Assembly (NCBI RefSeq): GCF_014651015.1
Contig: NZ_BMWB01000010.1
Location: 155,101 to 219,100 of the forward strand
Direction: 5' to 3'
Source: Streptomyces xantholiticus
GTDB taxonomy: Bacteria > Actinomycetota > Actinomycetes > Streptomycetales > Streptomycetaceae
Length of the DNA: 64,000 bases
Position 1 is the first letter of the stretch, and each line of letters begins with the position of its first letter. The notes beneath the pieces are model-generated. The model was not told where the DNA came from and ran no database searches. It saw only the letters and a program-made list of their open reading frames with translations. The translations under genes and the position numbers were made by a program. Positions 16,643-25,157 of this stretch are shown here, piece by piece.

Positions 16643-17305
16643 ATGCGTCTCGTCATCGCCCGCTGCTCCGTGGACTACGCCGGCCGGCTCACCGCCCACC
16701 TGCCCTCCGCCCCTCGTTTGATCCTGGTCAAGGCGGACGGCAGTGTCTCCATCCACGCCGACGACAGGGCGTACAAACCGCTGAACTGGATGTCGCCTCC
16801 CTGCACGTTGAAGGAGGGTGACGACAGCGTCTGGACCGTGGTGAACAAAGCGGGCGAGAAACTGATCATCACGATGGAAGAAATCCTCCACGACTCGTCC
16901 CACGAGCTCGGCGTCGACCCGGGCCTCATCAAGGACGGCGTGGAAGCACACCTTCAGGAACTTCTCGCCGACCGGATCGAGACACTTGGCGACGGATACA
17001 GCCTCATCCGCCGCGAGTACCCCACCGCAATCGGCCCGGTCGACATCCTCTGCCGGGACGCCGACGGCGCGACGGTGGCGGTCGAGATCAAGCGGCGCGG
17101 CGAGATCGACGGCGTCGAGCAGCTCACCCGCTACCTCGATCTGCTCAACCGCGACCCCCACCTCGCCCCGGTCAAGGGGGTCTTCGCGGCCCAGGAGATC
17201 AAGCCCCAGGCCCGCGTCCTGGCAACCGACCGCGGCATCGGCTGTGTCGTTCTCGACTACGACGCCCTCCGCGGCATCGAGGACGACAAGCTCCGCCTGT
17301 TCTGA
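16643..17305 (+). CDS. nucS: Mismatch-specific endonuclease NucS/EndoMS
   Basis: A 220-aa protein matching actinobacterial NucS, which replaces MutS/MutL by cutting both strands at mismatches. The N-terminal beta-rich dimerisation/DNA-binding domain covers about residues 1-105. The C-terminal PD-(D/E)XK nuclease core has D134 in GPVDILC and E148-x-K150 in VAVEIKRRG. The last residues, DDKLRLF, fit the C-terminal motif used by this family to bind the beta clamp. The ATG at 16643 is chosen over an upstream start because MRLVIARC is the conserved family beginning. All key residues are present, so it is expected to be active. Confidence 0.95.
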   Translation: MRLVIARCSVDYAGRLTAHLPSAPRLILVKADGSVSIHADDRAYKPLNWMSPPCTLKEGDDSVWTVVNKAGEKLIITMEEILHDSSHELGVDPGLIKDGVEAHLQELLADRIETLGDGYSLIRREYPTAIGPVDILCRDADGATVAVEIKRRGEIDGVEQLTRYLDLLNRDPHLAPVKGVFAAQEIKPQARVLATDRGIGCVVLDYDALRGIEDDKLRLF

Positions 17306-17986
17306 CGCCCGGCCCGGGGCCACCCGGCCGGCCCCGCTGCCCGGGGCACCGCAACCGCCGCTACGGGGAACGGCGGCACGGCCCCCGGCGCGTCTGCGCC
17401 ACGGCCGGCGCTGAGGGCGGGGCGCAGGCCCCGGCCCGGCCCGGCCATGCGGAGTTCCTGAGCCGGCACGCCCCGTCCTGTGGGGACCGTCGTCCCCCCA
17501 GGACCGCGCGGCGGCGGGTCCGGTGGATTCCCCACCCCCGCCTCTTCCGGAAGCGCTGGTGGGAATTCGGGCTGCGCCCCGGCCCCGCTGCGGCAGCTTC
17601 GCGCCGTCCGAGCACCCGCGCTCGAGGACGACGGCCATGCGGCCATGGTCCCTGCGGCACCGGCAGGCCGCGCAACCGCCCATGCCCACGGCACCACCCA
17701 TCCGGCGGCGTACGTCTTACCCTGCCCGCCGCGGAGAGCGCGCAGCCCCCGGGTCCCGGCCGGGCAACCGCCCCGCCGGTACGGCGAAAGGCTGGGCCGC
17801 AGCGGAACCCGTCACCGCGGCGACCCGCTCCCACGCGGGGCGCGGCTTCGCCGAGCGGGCGGCACAGAGCCCCGACCGCGGCGCGGACCTGGCGCCGCGG
17901 GGGCGGGGGCGCAGCCCCCGAGTCCCGTCAGGGTTCAGTGGAAGCGGCGGGCTGGTGAACCACCGCGCGCACCGAGCCGATGCGTG
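17306..17986. other. 680-bp GC-rich intergenic region, no gene
   Basis: The span between the nucS stop and the stop of the convergent NTPase-like gene holds long open frames only because stop codons are rare at this GC content. The translations are Arg/Pro/Gly-rich and match nothing recognised. Several short CGGGG/CCCCG self-complementary runs are present, of the kind common in Streptomyces spacers. Confidence 0.55.
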
Positions 17987-20386
17987 TCAGATGACGGTCG
18001 GCGACGAGGAGCTCGGCGCGCTGCTCGTGAGGGCCGCGTCGCCGGACTCGCTGGCGGAGGCACTGTCCCCCGGGTCACCGGTCGCGGTGTCGGAAGGAGA
18101 CGGGCTCGGCGACCCGGTCGGGGTCGGATCCGGGGTCTGCGACGGCGATGTCGGTGGCTTCGTATTCGTCTTCGTCGGCGTCGGCCTGGGGCCCGGCCTC
18201 GACGACGACTCCGAGTCCGAAGGACTCCCCGGCCGGGACGAGCTCGGCGACGGGTTCTCCCCCGGCGCCCGCGCCCCGCCCGTCGACGCGGGTTTGGTGC
18301 CCGGTGTCGCCGACTCCGTCGGCTGCTCGGCGTCGTCCTTGTCCTTGGCCGGGTCGTCGGACTCGTCCGTCGCCGGGTCGTCGACGGTCCAGTCGTCGTC
18401 GAGGTCGTCCTCGTTCGCGGGTTGGCCGTTGCGCATGTTGTCGCTGGGCGGCTCCTCCTGGTCGGAGGTCATGCCGAGTGTGACCACGGTGCCGAGGACC
18501 GCCGCGAGCAGCGTGCCCGCTCCCGCGGCGACGAGGTTGCGGCGGGCGCTGCCGAGGAGGAGGGCCACGCGCCGGCCCGCCGGGCGGTCGGCGGGGGCGT
18601 CCGGCCGGGACGCCGCGACCGCGACCGTCGTGTCGTCGGCGGCCCCGGTCCGCGACAGCCGCTTCGTCAGCAGGAGGCCCGGTACTCCCCGCGGGGGAGA
18701 CACGGGGCCCGCCGCGGCGGGCTCCGCGGGAGCCGGCCCGGACTCGCGGTCGGCGACGAGCGCCAGGGCCCGGCGCCCCGCGACCGTGCCGCTCCTGTCG
18801 GCGAGCGCGCCGCGCATGCCGATCGACGCCTCGAGCTCCGCCCGCGCCCGGTCCGGGTTGCCGGTGCAGAGCGCGAGGACGCCCAGCTCGTGGTGGAAGT
18901 ACGCCTCTTCCGCAACCTCTCCGGCGATCCGGGCGGCCTCGGAGCCCACGCGCAGGACCCGCTCCCAGCCTGCCCAGTGCCGTCCGGCCGCGAAGACGGG
19001 CGCGACGCCGCGGGCGAGGAGCACGGCGGTACTGGGGTGGCCGGCCTCGCGGCCGGGCACCAGCGCGCTCAGCGCGGCCAGGATGCCGTCGGCCTCTGCC
19101 ACGGCACGCTCGGGTGTGACGGAGGGGTGCCCTGCCCACCAGGTGTAGTGCTGGGCGGCGGTGTGGGCGTGGGCGACGGCGTCCTCGTCGTATCCCTTCT
19201 CACGGAGCTGGGCCATCACGCCGGCCGCCAGCCGGTAGCGCGGGCCGGCCGGGGAGAGCAGTCCACAGCTCATCAGCTCACCGAGCGCGGCGTCCGCGTG
19301 GGTGTCGCCGACGAGGGCCGGCAGGTGCGCCTGGTGGGGTACCTCGCCGCCGAGTGCGACCGCGAAGCGCAGCGTTTGGCGGGCACTGTCGCTGAGCCTG
19401 GAGGCGAGCAGCGAGGCCGGCGCGGCTCCCTCGCCGAGCGTCGGCAGGGGTACGTCCTTGCCGCCGGCCGCCGCGAAGGGCGCGAACTCCTCGAATGCCT
19501 CCGGGTCCGCCCGCAGTTGGTCGCACTGGCGCAGCAGCGCGCCCGCCTGGACGAACCGCAGCGGCAGTCCTTCGGACTCGAACCAGAGGTCGCCCGCCCA
19601 GTTGGACTCCTCCTCCGTCAGCGGGCGGTTCACACCCTGCCGCAGCAGGTCGAGCGCGGCGGCACGGCCGAGGCCGCTGAGAAAGACCTCTTCGAGGTGG
19701 GAGTCGGTGGTGGGTGCGGGCACGTCGGGCGTGGCTGCGACGAGGAAGGCGCATTCCGGAGCGGCGTCGAGCAGTTCGTCGAGGGCAGCGCCGCCGAGCT
19801 CGAGGTCGTCGAGGACGACGACGGCGCCGATGTCGCGTACGAAACCGGCGAGCGCGTTCCGGTCGGGACGGTGCCCGGGCGCGTCGTAGACGACCGTGAA
19901 CAGTTCCTGGAGGAGTTCGGCGGGCGTGCGGCGGAAGCCGTTGAGCCGTACGACCCCGTCGGGCGCGAAGTCGCCGCACTCCGCGGCGACGGCGTCGAGC
20001 AGCGCGGTGCGGCCGGAGCCGGAGGGTCCGGTGAGCCGGACGGAACGGCCGCGGCCGAGGAGCCGTACGAGCCGCTCCCGCACCTCGTCGCGTTCGAGCA
20101 GCGGCGGCCGGGGCGCGGCCGGACCCGCCGGGACGGGCGGCTGCGCGGCGCGGTGCAGCTCCGCGCGCTCGGTGGTGCTGCGGCGCGAGGGGGGGCCGGG
20201 CTGCTTGCCGGGCGGGCACGGTTCGATCTCGCTGCCGTCGACGGGGTTGACCGTGAGCAGGAAGTCCCCGGAGACGAGTTGGACCGTGCGACGGGGCGCG
20301 GGCGTGGACTGTCCGAAGTCGGGCGTGATGGCGTCGCGCGGCGGCCGTACCGGTCCGGTGCCCTCGCCGAAGCTGTCGTTGTCCAT
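17987..20386 (-). CDS. Large membrane-anchored NTPase-like protein with altered Walker A
   Basis: A 799-aa protein. Residues 1-95 are Pro-rich. An AAA/STAND-like ATPase domain follows with Walker A reading GPSGSGRT (120-127) and a Walker B-like strand AVVVLDDLE. A helical TPR-like region extends to about residue 560. One membrane helix (LVAAGAGTLLAAVLGTVVTLGM, near 640) is followed by a long Ser/Thr/Pro/Asp-rich tail, probably outside the cell. The invariant Walker A lysine is Arg, so ATP hydrolysis may be weak or absent. The ATG at 20386 is used because the upstream extension is non-coding in character. Architecture suggests cytosolic sensing coupled to an exported tail; function unknown. 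Confidence 0.8.
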   Translation of the reverse strand: MDNDSFGEGTGPVRPPRDAITPDFGQSTPAPRRTVQLVSGDFLLTVNPVDGSEIEPCPPGKQPGPPSRRSTTERAELHRAAQPPVPAGPAAPRPPLLERDEVRERLVRLLGRGRSVRLTGPSGSGRTALLDAVAAECGDFAPDGVVRLNGFRRTPAELLQELFTVVYDAPGHRPDRNALAGFVRDIGAVVVLDDLELGGAALDELLDAAPECAFLVAATPDVPAPTTDSHLEEVFLSGLGRAAALDLLRQGVNRPLTEEESNWAGDLWFESEGLPLRFVQAGALLRQCDQLRADPEAFEEFAPFAAAGGKDVPLPTLGEGAAPASLLASRLSDSARQTLRFAVALGGEVPHQAHLPALVGDTHADAALGELMSCGLLSPAGPRYRLAAGVMAQLREKGYDEDAVAHAHTAAQHYTWWAGHPSVTPERAVAEADGILAALSALVPGREAGHPSTAVLLARGVAPVFAAGRHWAGWERVLRVGSEAARIAGEVAEEAYFHHELGVLALCTGNPDRARAELEASIGMRGALADRSGTVAGRRALALVADRESGPAPAEPAAAGPVSPPRGVPGLLLTKRLSRTGAADDTTVAVAASRPDAPADRPAGRRVALLLGSARRNLVAAGAGTLLAAVLGTVVTLGMTSDQEEPPSDNMRNGQPANEDDLDDDWTVDDPATDESDDPAKDKDDAEQPTESATPGTKPASTGGARAPGENPSPSSSRPGSPSDSESSSRPGPRPTPTKTNTKPPTSPSQTPDPTPTGSPSPSPSDTATGDPGDSASASESGDAALTSSAPSSSSPTVI

Positions 20387-20778
20387 GCTCAAAGCTCCCA
20401 GATAAGGTTCGCTCGGCCTGCCGCCGCCAAGATCGCTGCGCTCTTGGTGCCGAAGCCGTGTGCGGTGCCCTCCCGGCCTTCCTGCACGCATTGCCGCCTC
20501 GGTCCGGAGCCCGCCTCAGGCGTCTGTCGAAAGGGCAGGCGATCGAACCCTAGACGGTCCCCACGCATCGCGAAACCTGCGGGGTAGTGCCCGGTCCCTG
20601 ACGTCATGGTCTCGGGAGGATTGCACCGCTCGCCCGGTTGGTGCCCCGTCGTACCCGAGGGCCGATTCATCCGCCGCGCCCCCAGCACCCTCGCCGTCGC
20701 CGCCCCGTCGTACCGGAGGGCCGATTCATCCGCCGCGCCCCCGGCACCCTCGCCGCCGCGGGCGGGAGGCGACCGGCG
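20387..20778. other. Intergenic region holding the NTPase-gene promoter and a tandem repeat
   Basis: No gene is seen. The part next to 20386 must hold the upstream signals of the NTPase-like gene. The rest contains the 59-bp duplication listed separately, which lies downstream of the STAS gene stop. Confidence 0.5.
20643..20760. repeat. Two tandem copies of a 59-bp unit
   Basis: Copy 1 at 20643-20701 and copy 2 at 20702-20760 both begin GCCCCGTCGTACC and share GAGGGCCGATTCATCCGCC. They differ at only a few positions (for example CCCGAGG versus CCGGAGG and CCCCAGC versus CCCCGGC). The repeat is intergenic, 19 bp past the STAS gene stop, and does not belong to a reading frame I trust. Confidence 0.85.
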
Positions 20779-21102
20779 TCACACGCGCGGAAGCGATTCC
20801 GCTGCGAGGCCGCCCTCGATGGCGAGGATGCGGTGCAGCCGGGTGGCCACGAGCAGCCGCTGCATCTGCGGCGGCACACCGCGCAGCACCAACCGGCGGC
20901 CGCACCGGCCCGCCCGCCGGTGCGCACCCATGATGACCCCGAGCCCGGTGGCGTCCCAGGAGTCGAGGTCGGTCAGGTCGAGCACCAGGTCGCCGTCTCC
21001 GTCGTCGACGGCCGAGTGCAGGACCGTACGGGCGTCCGCCGCGCTGCGGACGTCGAGGCGGCCCCCGACGACCAGCTCGGCGTGGTCGCCCCTGATGTGC
21101 AT
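20779..21102 (-). CDS. STAS-domain anti-sigma factor antagonist
   Basis: A 107-aa single STAS domain, the size of SpoIIAA/RsbV-type antagonists that bind anti-sigma kinases to free sigma factors. The signature DLDSWDATGLGVIMG corresponds to the regulatory loop. The usual phospho-acceptor DSS is DAT here, so phosphorylation, if any, would be on Thr. The ATG at 21102 has GGGAG about 6 nt upstream. No anti-sigma kinase or sigma gene is adjacent, so the partner is encoded elsewhere. Confidence 0.88.
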   Translation of the reverse strand: MHIRGDHAELVVGGRLDVRSAADARTVLHSAVDDGDGDLVLDLTDLDSWDATGLGVIMGAHRRAGRCGRRLVLRGVPPQMQRLLVATRLHRILAIEGGLAAESLPRV

Positions 21103-21298
21103 ATGCGCTCCCCGAGTGATTCCAGTGCCCCGTGTTGGCCCCGTGTCGACTGTGCGGCTGACTGTTCTTCCGGTGTTCTTCTCTGTCTTGCAACAACTGA
21201 CTGCCGCGCAGGCGGAGGAGTTGCTACTTGTAAGCGAACCGATACCGAATTCACCCCGGCGGGTGATGCCGAACCGGTCGATAACGCCAGGGGCGATG

Positions 21299-22147
21299 TC
21301 AGTGCTTGTAGAAGCCTTGCCCGCTCTTGCGCCCGATGTCACCGGCGTCCACCATCCGGCGCATCAGCTCCGGCGGGGCGAACTTCTCGTCCTGGGACTC
21401 GGTGTAGATGTTGCTCGTGGCGTGCAGCAGGATGTCGATGCCCGTCAGGTCGGCGGTGGCGAGCGGCCCCATGGCGTGCCCGAAGCCGAGCTTGCAGGCG
21501 ATGTCGATGTCCTCGGCGGTCGCGACACCCGATTCGTACAGCTTCGCGGCCTCGACGACGAGCGCCGAGATGAGGCGGGTGGTGACGAAACCGGCGACGT
21601 CGCGGTTGACGACGATGCAGGTCTTGCCGACCGACTCGGCGAATTCCCGGGTAGTGGCGAGGGCTTCGTCGCTCGTCTTGTAGCCGCGCACCAACTCGCA
21701 CAGCTGCATCATCGGGACGGGCGAGAAGAAGTGGGCGCCGACGACCCGCTCCGGACGCTCCGTCACGGCCGCGATCTTCGTGATCGGGATGGCGGAGGTG
21801 TTGGAGGCGAGGACGGCGTCGTCCCGTACGAGCTTGTCGAGCGCACGGAAGATCTCGTGCTTGATCTCGAGCTTCTCGAAGACCGCCTCGACGACGATGT
21901 CCACGTCGGCGACGGCGTCCAGGTCCGTGGTGGTGGTGATGCGTGCCAACGCCGCCTCGGCGTCGGCGGCTTCGAGCTTCCCCTTGGAGACGAACTTGTC
22001 GTAGGACGCCTTGATGCCGTCCTTGCCGCGGGTCAGAGCCTCGTCGGTCACATCACGCAGTACGACGTCCCAGCCCGCCTGGGCGGAGACCTGCGCGATT
22101 CCGGAACCCATGAGTCCGGCACCGATGACGGCGAGCTTCCTGGCCAC
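21299..22147 (-). CDS. 3-hydroxybutyryl-CoA dehydrogenase
   Basis: A 282-aa NAD(P)-dependent short-chain 3-hydroxyacyl-CoA dehydrogenase of full length. It reversibly converts acetoacetyl-CoA to 3-hydroxybutyryl-CoA. The Rossmann motif is GAGLMGSGIA (9-18). The catalytic His is in GAHFFSPVP, with Glu in ELVRGYKT and Asn/Ser in SNTSAIPI. The C-terminal dimer domain contains GFGHAMGPLATADLTG. The start MARKLAVIGAG sits immediately before the nucleotide fold. It could use product of the thiolase at 3204, although the two are far apart. The upstream region is shared with no other gene. Confidence 0.94.
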   Translation of the reverse strand: MARKLAVIGAGLMGSGIAQVSAQAGWDVVLRDVTDEALTRGKDGIKASYDKFVSKGKLEAADAEAALARITTTTDLDAVADVDIVVEAVFEKLEIKHEIFRALDKLVRDDAVLASNTSAIPITKIAAVTERPERVVGAHFFSPVPMMQLCELVRGYKTSDEALATTREFAESVGKTCIVVNRDVAGFVTTRLISALVVEAAKLYESGVATAEDIDIACKLGFGHAMGPLATADLTGIDILLHATSNIYTESQDEKFAPPELMRRMVDAGDIGRKSGQGFYKH

Positions 22148-22295
22148 TGCGGCACTCCTTAAACGGCCTCGACGGCCTTAACGACTGTTTACATGTGCGC
22201 TCTCTGCCGGAGATTAGCGCCCGTGAGGCACCCCTGTGACCGCTAAGAGATGCGCGTCACGTCCCACATGGCGGACATCACACCGGGACTGGCCG

Positions 22296-22943
22296 TCAGG
22301 CGTCGCGGACGGCGTACGTGAGCACCTTCTCGCTGAGCAGCTCCTCCATCTCGTCGATGAGATCGAGGGCCTGACGAGAAACTTCGGCTGGTTTGCGGCG
22401 CTTGACCATTTCCGTACCGATCCAGCCCATGACGGTGCCGTGCATCCAGGCGAGTTGCCCGGCGACCAGGTCGGGCAGCACGTCCCCCTCCCCCGCCCCG
22501 GTCTCTGCGCGCATCGTGGCGACGAGGTCGAGCAGGCTCTCCTGCTGGAGGGCCCACAGGCGGGAGCGCAGGGTGTCCGCCTCGGTGATGACCTTCATGA
22601 AGTCGGCGTAGCCCTCGAAGAGGCCGACGGTCGGCGAGCAGCCTTCGACCGCCTCGCGCAGTTCACGCAGTACGGCACCGGCGGCCGACTCCCCCGCAGG
22701 CCGCCCCCGCACCCACCGGGAGAGTCGGTCGACGACACCCTTGCTGCGGTCGAGGAAGAGGTCCTCCTTGGCCGGGAAGTAGTTGTAGACGGTGTTGACC
22801 GAGACGTCCGCCGCCTCCGCGACCTCGGCGATCGTGACCGTGACGAAGCCGCGCTCCACGAAGAGTCGGGTGGCCACGTCCGAGATGTGCTGCCTGGTCT
22901 GCCGCTTCTTGCGTTCCCTCAGTCCCTCCGCCATGCCTCCCAT
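22296..22943 (-). CDS. TetR family repressor
   Basis: A TetR protein of 212-215 aa. The N-terminal HTH (TVTIAEVAEAADVSVNTVYNYF) lies at about residues 33-54, and the C-terminal ligand and dimer domain has several Trp and Met residues. Starts at 22943 (MGG) and 22934 (MAEG) are both possible. The former would be nearly leaderless after a TAGGAT hexamer; the latter has GGGAGG too close. It is divergent from the drug-exporter-like ABC pair, and a long dyad lies in the shared region, so it probably represses that exporter and itself. Confidence 0.9.
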   Translation of the reverse strand: MGGMAEGLRERKKRQTRQHISDVATRLFVERGFVTVTIAEVAEAADVSVNTVYNYFPAKEDLFLDRSKGVVDRLSRWVRGRPAGESAAGAVLRELREAVEGCSPTVGLFEGYADFMKVITEADTLRSRLWALQQESLLDLVATMRAETGAGEGDVLPDLVAGQLAWMHGTVMGWIGTEMVKRRKPAEVSRQALDLIDEMEELLSEKVLTYAVRDA

Positions 22944-22947
22944 CCTA

Positions 22948-22993
22948 GCTTTTTGCACCCCCTCAAAACTTGAGGTCATTGCAAAAATTAAGC
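22948..22993. promoter_or_regulatory. Operator-like dyad between tetR and the ABC exporter
   Basis: CCTCAA-AAC-TTGAGG (22961-22975) is a perfect 6-bp-arm dyad. It is flanked by TTTTTGCA (22950-22957) and its complement TGCAAAAA (22980-22987). The whole lies in the divergent promoter region, as expected for a TetR operator. The AT-rich composition is unusual for this genome. Confidence 0.7.
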
Positions 22994-23013
22994 GACTCTG
23001 TTTTTGTGGGGCC

Positions 23014-23796
23014 ATGGCAATCATCAGCACCGCCGGGCTCGCCCGGACCTTCCAGACCAACAGCGGCCCGGTGGAGGCCGTGCGCGGTGTCGACCTGACC
23101 GTGCAGCCCGGCGAGATCCTGGGTTTCCTCGGGCCCAACGGGGCGGGCAAGACGACGACCCTCCGCATGCTCACGACCCTGCTGCCGCCCACCGGCGGCG
23201 CGGCCACGGTGGCCGGCTGCGACCTCGTCCGCGACCCGGCGGGCGTGCGGTGCAGGGCCGGTTACGTCGCCCAGTCCGGCGGCATCGACCCGACCGTCAG
23301 CGTGCGGGAGGAACTGGTCACCCAAGGCCGGCTCTACCGGCTCACCAAGGCGGAAGCAGCCGCACGCACCGAGGAATTGGCCAAGGACCTCGATCTGACC
23401 GACCTCCTCGACCGCAAGGCGGGAGCCCTCTCCGGCGGACAGCGCCGCCGGCTCGACATCGCCATGGGACTCATGCACCGCCCCGAGGTCCTCTTCCTCG
23501 ACGAGCCGACCACCGGACTCGACCCGGGCAGCCGGGCCGACCTGTGGGACCTGGTGCGCCGGCTGCGAGACGAGCACGGCACCACCGTTTTCCTCACCAC
23601 CCACTACCTCGACGAGGCCGACGAGCTCTCCGACCGGCTCGTGATCGTCGACAAGGGCGTGGTGGTCGCGGAGGGAACCCCCGCCGCGCTCAAGGAGCGG
23701 TACGCGGGCTCTGCCGACGCGACCCTCCAGGACGCCTTCCTCGCCATCACCGGGCGCGGCCCGGCACCCGTCGACACCACCCCTGTAGCCGTCTAG
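23014..23796 (+). CDS. DrrA-like ABC exporter ATPase
   Basis: A 260-aa ABC ATPase with all motifs intact: Walker A GPNGAGKT (about 40-47), signature LSGGQRRR, Walker B VLFLDEP, D-loop and switch His in TTHYLDEADEL. It resembles the daunorubicin-resistance DrrA class that pairs with a DrrB-type permease to export drugs or lipids. The ATG at 23014 lies just before MAIISTAGLARTF. The permease follows 19 bp later. Control by the divergent TetR through the dyad upstream is likely (inference). Confidence 0.92.
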   Translation: MAIISTAGLARTFQTNSGPVEAVRGVDLTVQPGEILGFLGPNGAGKTTTLRMLTTLLPPTGGAATVAGCDLVRDPAGVRCRAGYVAQSGGIDPTVSVREELVTQGRLYRLTKAEAAARTEELAKDLDLTDLLDRKAGALSGGQRRRLDIAMGLMHRPEVLFLDEPTTGLDPGSRADLWDLVRRLRDEHGTTVFLTTHYLDEADELSDRLVIVDKGVVVAEGTPAALKERYAGSADATLQDAFLAITGRGPAPVDTTPVAV

Positions 23797-23815
23797 ATCC
23801 CGAGGACCTGTTCTG

Positions 23816-24571
23816 ATGTCCCCATTCCTGTCCGACACCGCCCTGATCTTCGGGCGGTACGCCCGGCAGACGCTCCGTTCCAGATTCCAGATCTTCTTCG
23901 GCACCCTGATGCCGCTGCTGCACCTGCTCTTCTTCGGTCCGCTCCTCACCGACATGCCGCTGTCCTCGCAGGGCGACTCCTGGCAGGTTCTCGTGCCGGG
24001 GCTGCTGCTTCAACTGGGGCTGTTCGGTGCCTCGTTCGCCGGTTTCGCCGTCATCATCGAGAAGAACCACGGCGTCGTGGAGCGGATGCGCGTCACACCC
24101 GTCAGCCGGCTCGCGCTGCTGCTCGGCCGGGTGCTGCGCGATGCCGCGCTCTTCGTCTTCCAGGCCGTGCTCCTGGTGCTGGCCGCGCTGGTGATGGGCC
24201 TGCGGGCACCGCTCGGCGGTGTGCTGATCGGATTCGCCTTCGTGGCGCTGCTGTCCGTCTCGCTCGCGTCGCTCTCGTACGCCCTGGCGCTGAAGGTCCG
24301 CACACCTCAGGAGTTCGGTCCGGCGATCAACGCGCTCGCGATGCCGTCGATGCTGCTGTCCGGACTGATGCTGCCGATGACACTCGCGCCCGGCTGGCTG
24401 GACGTCCTCTCGCATCTCATGCCGTTCCGCTATCAGGTGGACGCGGTACGGGACGCGTACACCGGCGAGTACGCCACCACGACGATGCTCCACGGCGTCC
24501 TGGTCGCCGTGGGGCTCGCGGCGCTGTCCGTGACGGTCGGCACAGGTGTCTTCCGCCGGGCCGGTGCGTAA
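23816..24571 (+). CDS. DrrB-like ABC-2 permease
   Basis: A 251-aa integral membrane protein with about six helices. It contains the ABC-2 permease signature region VIIEKNHGVVERMRVTPVSR and the closing segment HLMPFRYQVDAVRDAYTGEY typical of DrrB/ABC2_membrane proteins. It forms an exporter with the ATPase upstream. The substrate is unknown; a TetR-controlled DrrAB pair most often handles a hydrophobic drug-like compound. The ATG at 23816 follows the ATPase stop by 19 bp. Confidence 0.92.
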   Translation: MSPFLSDTALIFGRYARQTLRSRFQIFFGTLMPLLHLLFFGPLLTDMPLSSQGDSWQVLVPGLLLQLGLFGASFAGFAVIIEKNHGVVERMRVTPVSRLALLLGRVLRDAALFVFQAVLLVLAALVMGLRAPLGGVLIGFAFVALLSVSLASLSYALALKVRTPQEFGPAINALAMPSMLLSGLMLPMTLAPGWLDVLSHLMPFRYQVDAVRDAYTGEYATTTMLHGVLVAVGLAALSVTVGTGVFRRAGA

Positions 24572-24572
24572 C

Positions 24573-24584
24573 TAGGCTGGTCGC
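24573..24584 (+). promoter_or_regulatory. Probable leaderless -10 element for cobO-like gene
   Basis: TAGGCT (24573-24578) lies 6 nt before the ATG at 24585, the spacing expected when transcription starts on the initiation codon. No Shine-Dalgarno sequence is present. Confidence 0.5.
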
Positions 24585-25157
24585 ATGGTCAATCTGACGC
24601 GCATCTATACCCGTACCGGCGACCAGGGCACCACGGCCCTCGGCGACATGAGCCGCACCGCCAAGACCGATCTGCGGATCTCGGCGTACGCCGACGCCAA
24701 CGAGGCCAATGCCGTCATCGGCACGGCCATCGCGCTGGGGCAGCTCGGCGAAGAGGTCGTGAAGGTCCTCGTCCGTGTGCAGAACGACCTGTTCGACGTG
24801 GGCGCGGACCTGTCCACCCCGGTCGTGGAGAACCCGAAGTACCCGCCGCTGCGGGTGGAGCAGTCGTACATCGACAAGCTGGAGGCCGACTGCGACCGGT
24901 TCCTGGAAGAGCTGGAGAAGCTGCGCAGCTTCATCCTTCCGGGCGGCACGCCTGGCGCTGCGCTGCTGCACCAGGCCTGCACGGTCGTACGGCGGGCGGA
25001 GCGCTCGACGTGGGCGGCGATGGAAGTGCACGGCGAGACGATGAACGCGCTGACGGCGACGTATCTCAACCGCCTCTCCGACCTCCTGTTCATTCTCGCC
25101 AGGGTGGCGAACAAGGAGGTCGGAGACGTGCTCTGGGTGCCGGGTGGTGAGCGCTAG
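24585..25157 (+). CDS. Cob(I)alamin adenosyltransferase, PduO type
   Basis: A 190-aa protein that transfers adenosyl from ATP to cob(I)alamin to make adenosylcobalamin. The N-terminal ATP-binding loop IYTRTGDQGTTALGD (7-21) is diagnostic. Later, FILPGGTPGAALLHQACTVVRRAER contains the conserved helix, and YLNRLSDLLFILARVAN is the C-terminal signature. The product is the cofactor of methylmalonyl-CoA mutase, whose chaperone MeaB and partner epimerase are also in this window. It starts 13 bp after the permease stop and has its own -10-like hexamer. Confidence 0.94.
   Translation: MVNLTRIYTRTGDQGTTALGDMSRTAKTDLRISAYADANEANAVIGTAIALGQLGEEVVKVLVRVQNDLFDVGADLSTPVVENPKYPPLRVEQSYIDKLEADCDRFLEELEKLRSFILPGGTPGAALLHQACTVVRRAERSTWAAMEVHGETMNALTATYLNRLSDLLFILARVANKEVGDVLWVPGGER

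Noticed and set aside
17480..20587. A 1035-codon open frame on the plus strand
   Set aside because: It is the complement of the NTPase-like gene plus GC-rich spacer. Its translation is Arg/Pro/Gly-rich with no domain, and the minus-strand frame has coherent motifs.
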